A stretch of 7,355 nt of DNA from JBDTRY01 sp039931435 (GTDB lineage: Bacteria; Acidobacteriota; Thermoanaerobaculia; Gp7-AA8). Shown here piece by piece: positions 6,755 to 7,355 of the stretch (position 1 is the first letter of the stretch; each line of letters opens with the position of its first letter). The DNA is taken from assembly GCA_039931435.1 (NCBI GenBank), contig JBDTRY010000197.1, positions 1-7,355 of the forward strand, in the 5' to 3' direction. The position numbers and the translations under genes are program-made. The notes beneath the pieces were generated by a model. It ran no database searches. It was not told where the DNA came from and saw only the letters and a program-made list of their open reading frames with translations.

Positions 6755-7047
6755 AGGGCCAGGCCTTCGAATCAGTTGCTCAGGGAATCAGTTGCTCAGG
6801 GCCAGGCCTTCGTCAGTTGCTCGTCAGTTGCTCAGGGCCAGGCCTTCGAATCAGTTGCTCGAATCAGTTGCTCAGCAGAATCAGTTGCTCCGAATCAGTT
6901 GCTCAGCAGAATCAGTTGCTCAGGGCCAGGCCTTCGAAGTTCACGGGAGATGGAATCAGTTGCTCAGGGCCAGGCCTTCGAAGTTCACGGGGGATGAGAG
7001 AGTTTCGGAAAATGGGGCCATCGGAAAATGGGGCCAGGCCTTCGAAG
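6755..7047. repeat. Mosaic repeat array, complex part (GGGCCAGGCCTTCG plus TCAGTTGCTC modules)
   Basis: Units of 11 to 44 bp each end in CAGTTGCTC. Counted between successive TTGCTC ends, they measure 27, 16, 25, 11, 27, 13, 17, 14, 17 and 44 bp (6755-6965). GGGCCAGGCCTTCG recurs six times, beginning at 6756, 6799, 6835, 6923, 6967 and 7031; the last three copies continue into AAGTTC, and the copies at 6923 and 6967 go on to ACGGG. The short units look like internal-deletion forms of the long one. The module contains the palindromes AGGCCT and TTCGAA and the dyad GGCC-A-GGCC. The array leads straight towards the transposase gene. It is not a CRISPR because there are no regular unique spacers. 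Confidence 0.88.
7005..7036. repeat. Perfect 16-bp tandem duplication
   Basis: TCGGAAAATGGGGCCA occurs twice back to back (7005-7020 and 7021-7036). The second copy merges into the sixth GGGCCAGGCCTTCG module. It is another sign of slippage activity in this spacer. Confidence 0.9.
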
Positions 7048-7067
7048 TTCCGGCTGTTGCAGCGCAA

Positions 7068-7082
7068 TCTACCGCGCGTAGA
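7068..7082. repeat. Short inverted repeat containing GTAG
   Basis: TCTAC (7068-7072) and GTAGA (7078-7082) form a 5-bp stem with the loop CGCGC. GTAG is one of the tetranucleotides found beside REP hairpins recognised by RAYT enzymes. Its presence here is suggestive only, since a four-base motif is common by chance. Confidence 0.35.
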
Positions 7083-7084
7083 AA

Positions 7085-7170
7085 CTCGGTCCATTCTTTC
7101 CATTCCGAGGAGGTTTTCGGCTTCGTTTCGCCGATTCCTCGGAGTTTCGGTTCCGCCGAGGTAGCCTCGG
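7085..7170. promoter_or_regulatory. Alternating inverted repeats before the transposase (possible element end or folded leader)
   Basis: Five complementary motifs alternate: CTCGG (7085), CCGAGG (7105), CCTCGG (7137), CCGAGG (7156) and CCTCGG (7165). The best hairpin pairs TCCGAGGA (7104-7111) with TCCTCGGA (7136-7143), 8 bp. Inside it, TCGGC (7117-7121) pairs with GCCGA (7130-7134). A second hairpin, CCGAGG-TAG-CCTCGG (7156-7170), ends 6 bp before the RAYT start codon; its loop TAG is the in-frame stop that excludes any upstream start. Alternative pairings are possible. Hairpins just upstream of a Y1 transposase gene are expected at the left end of IS200/IS605-like elements or beside RAYT genes. 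Which applies here is unproven. Confidence 0.55.
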
Positions 7171-7176
7171 TCCTGC

Positions 7177-7355
7177 ATGGCCAGGCAGCTAAGACTCGAG
7201 TATCCCGGGGCCCTTCATCACGTGATGTCGCGGGGCAACGACGGCATCCCCCTCTATCGCGATGATGTGGATCACCTCAGGTTCCTCGAGCTTCTTGAGT
7301 CGACCATCAAACGCTTCGGGTGGGTCCTCCACGACTGGGCCTTGATGACCAATCA
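7177..7355 (+). CDS. REP-associated tyrosine transposase (Y1/HUH, IS200-like), N-terminal part, cut by window edge
   Basis: 59 codons are visible. The N-terminus MARQLRLEYPGALHHVMSRG matches the family signature (M-R-x-R-x-E-x-PGA-x-x-HV-x-x-RG). It is followed by N21, a YRDDVDHLRFLELL segment (27-40) and RFGW-x-x-x-x-W-x-LMTN (46-59). The next, incomplete codon (CA) should be the first His of the HUH motif (family pattern MxNHxHLL). The catalytic Tyr would lie further on, outside the window. Family members cut and rejoin single-stranded DNA at hairpins through a 5'-phosphotyrosine link; RAYTs act on REP palindromes and are usually single-copy domesticated genes. ATG 7177 is the first possible start, because TAG at 7162-7164 closes the frame upstream. 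A GAGG at 7158-7161 is 15 bases away and buried in the 7156-7170 hairpin, so translation may be weak or structure-controlled. Whether the gene is intact cannot be seen. Confidence 0.93.
   Translation, partial: MARQLRLEYPGALHHVMSRGNDGIPLYRDDVDHLRFLELLESTIKRFGWVLHDWALMTN

Noticed and set aside
6621..6965. CRISPR-like array
   Set aside because: Unit lengths are irregular, there are no unique spacers of constant size, and no cas gene is present.
6379..7265. Long plus-strand open frames covering the repeat array (261, 158 and 214 codons)
   Set aside because: They exist in all three frames at once because the repeat modules lack stop triplets. The encoded peptides are just the repeat in three readings, with no recognisable domain.

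Overview
The window is GC-rich and carries four recognisable genes. Three consecutive genes on the minus strand encode eukaryotic-like serine/threonine kinases (the leftmost is cut by the window edge). On the right, after an unusual repeat-filled spacer, a plus-strand gene encodes the N-terminus of a Y1 (HUH) REP-associated tyrosine transposase (RAYT). Kinase genes that join a Hanks-type kinase domain, one membrane segment and a PD40/TolB-like beta-propeller are especially numerous in Acidobacteriota and some other soil and metagenomic lineages. I therefore lean towards an acidobacterium, but this is inferred from family distribution, not from a marker gene.

Layout from left to right. 1-881 (-) is the kinase domain of a partial kinase that shares its subtype with the third gene. 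882-1021 is a short spacer with a weak promoter-like pair. 1022-3589 (-) is a complete 855-residue kinase-propeller protein, probably starting at TTG behind a strong Shine-Dalgarno sequence. 3590-3773 is a spacer with a 12-bp perfect palindrome and a doubtful 63-codon ORF that overlaps the stop of one kinase gene and the start of the next. 3774-6374 (-) is a second complete kinase-propeller protein of 866 residues. 6375-7176 has no convincing gene. It holds, in order, a 9-bp-stem hairpin, a degenerate 12-bp repeat, a dense mosaic array built around 21 copies of TTGCTC and six copies of GGGCCAGGCCTTCG, a 16-bp tandem duplication, and a set of alternating inverted repeats (CCGAGG / CCTCGG) that ends 6 bp before the transposase start. 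7177-7355 (+) is the RAYT N-terminus, cut at what should be the first His of the HUH motif.

The kinases are probably membrane-anchored sensors with a cytoplasmic kinase and an extracytoplasmic propeller. They form a same-strand cluster of paralogues of two subtypes (outer pair versus middle gene). The most unusual part is the spacer before the transposase. Its repeat units appear to be nested internal-deletion products of one longer unit, growing longer towards the transposase, and the final segment can fold into competing hairpins. This fits the general pattern of RAYT genes flanked by palindromic repeats, but these particular repeats do not match a REP family I can name.
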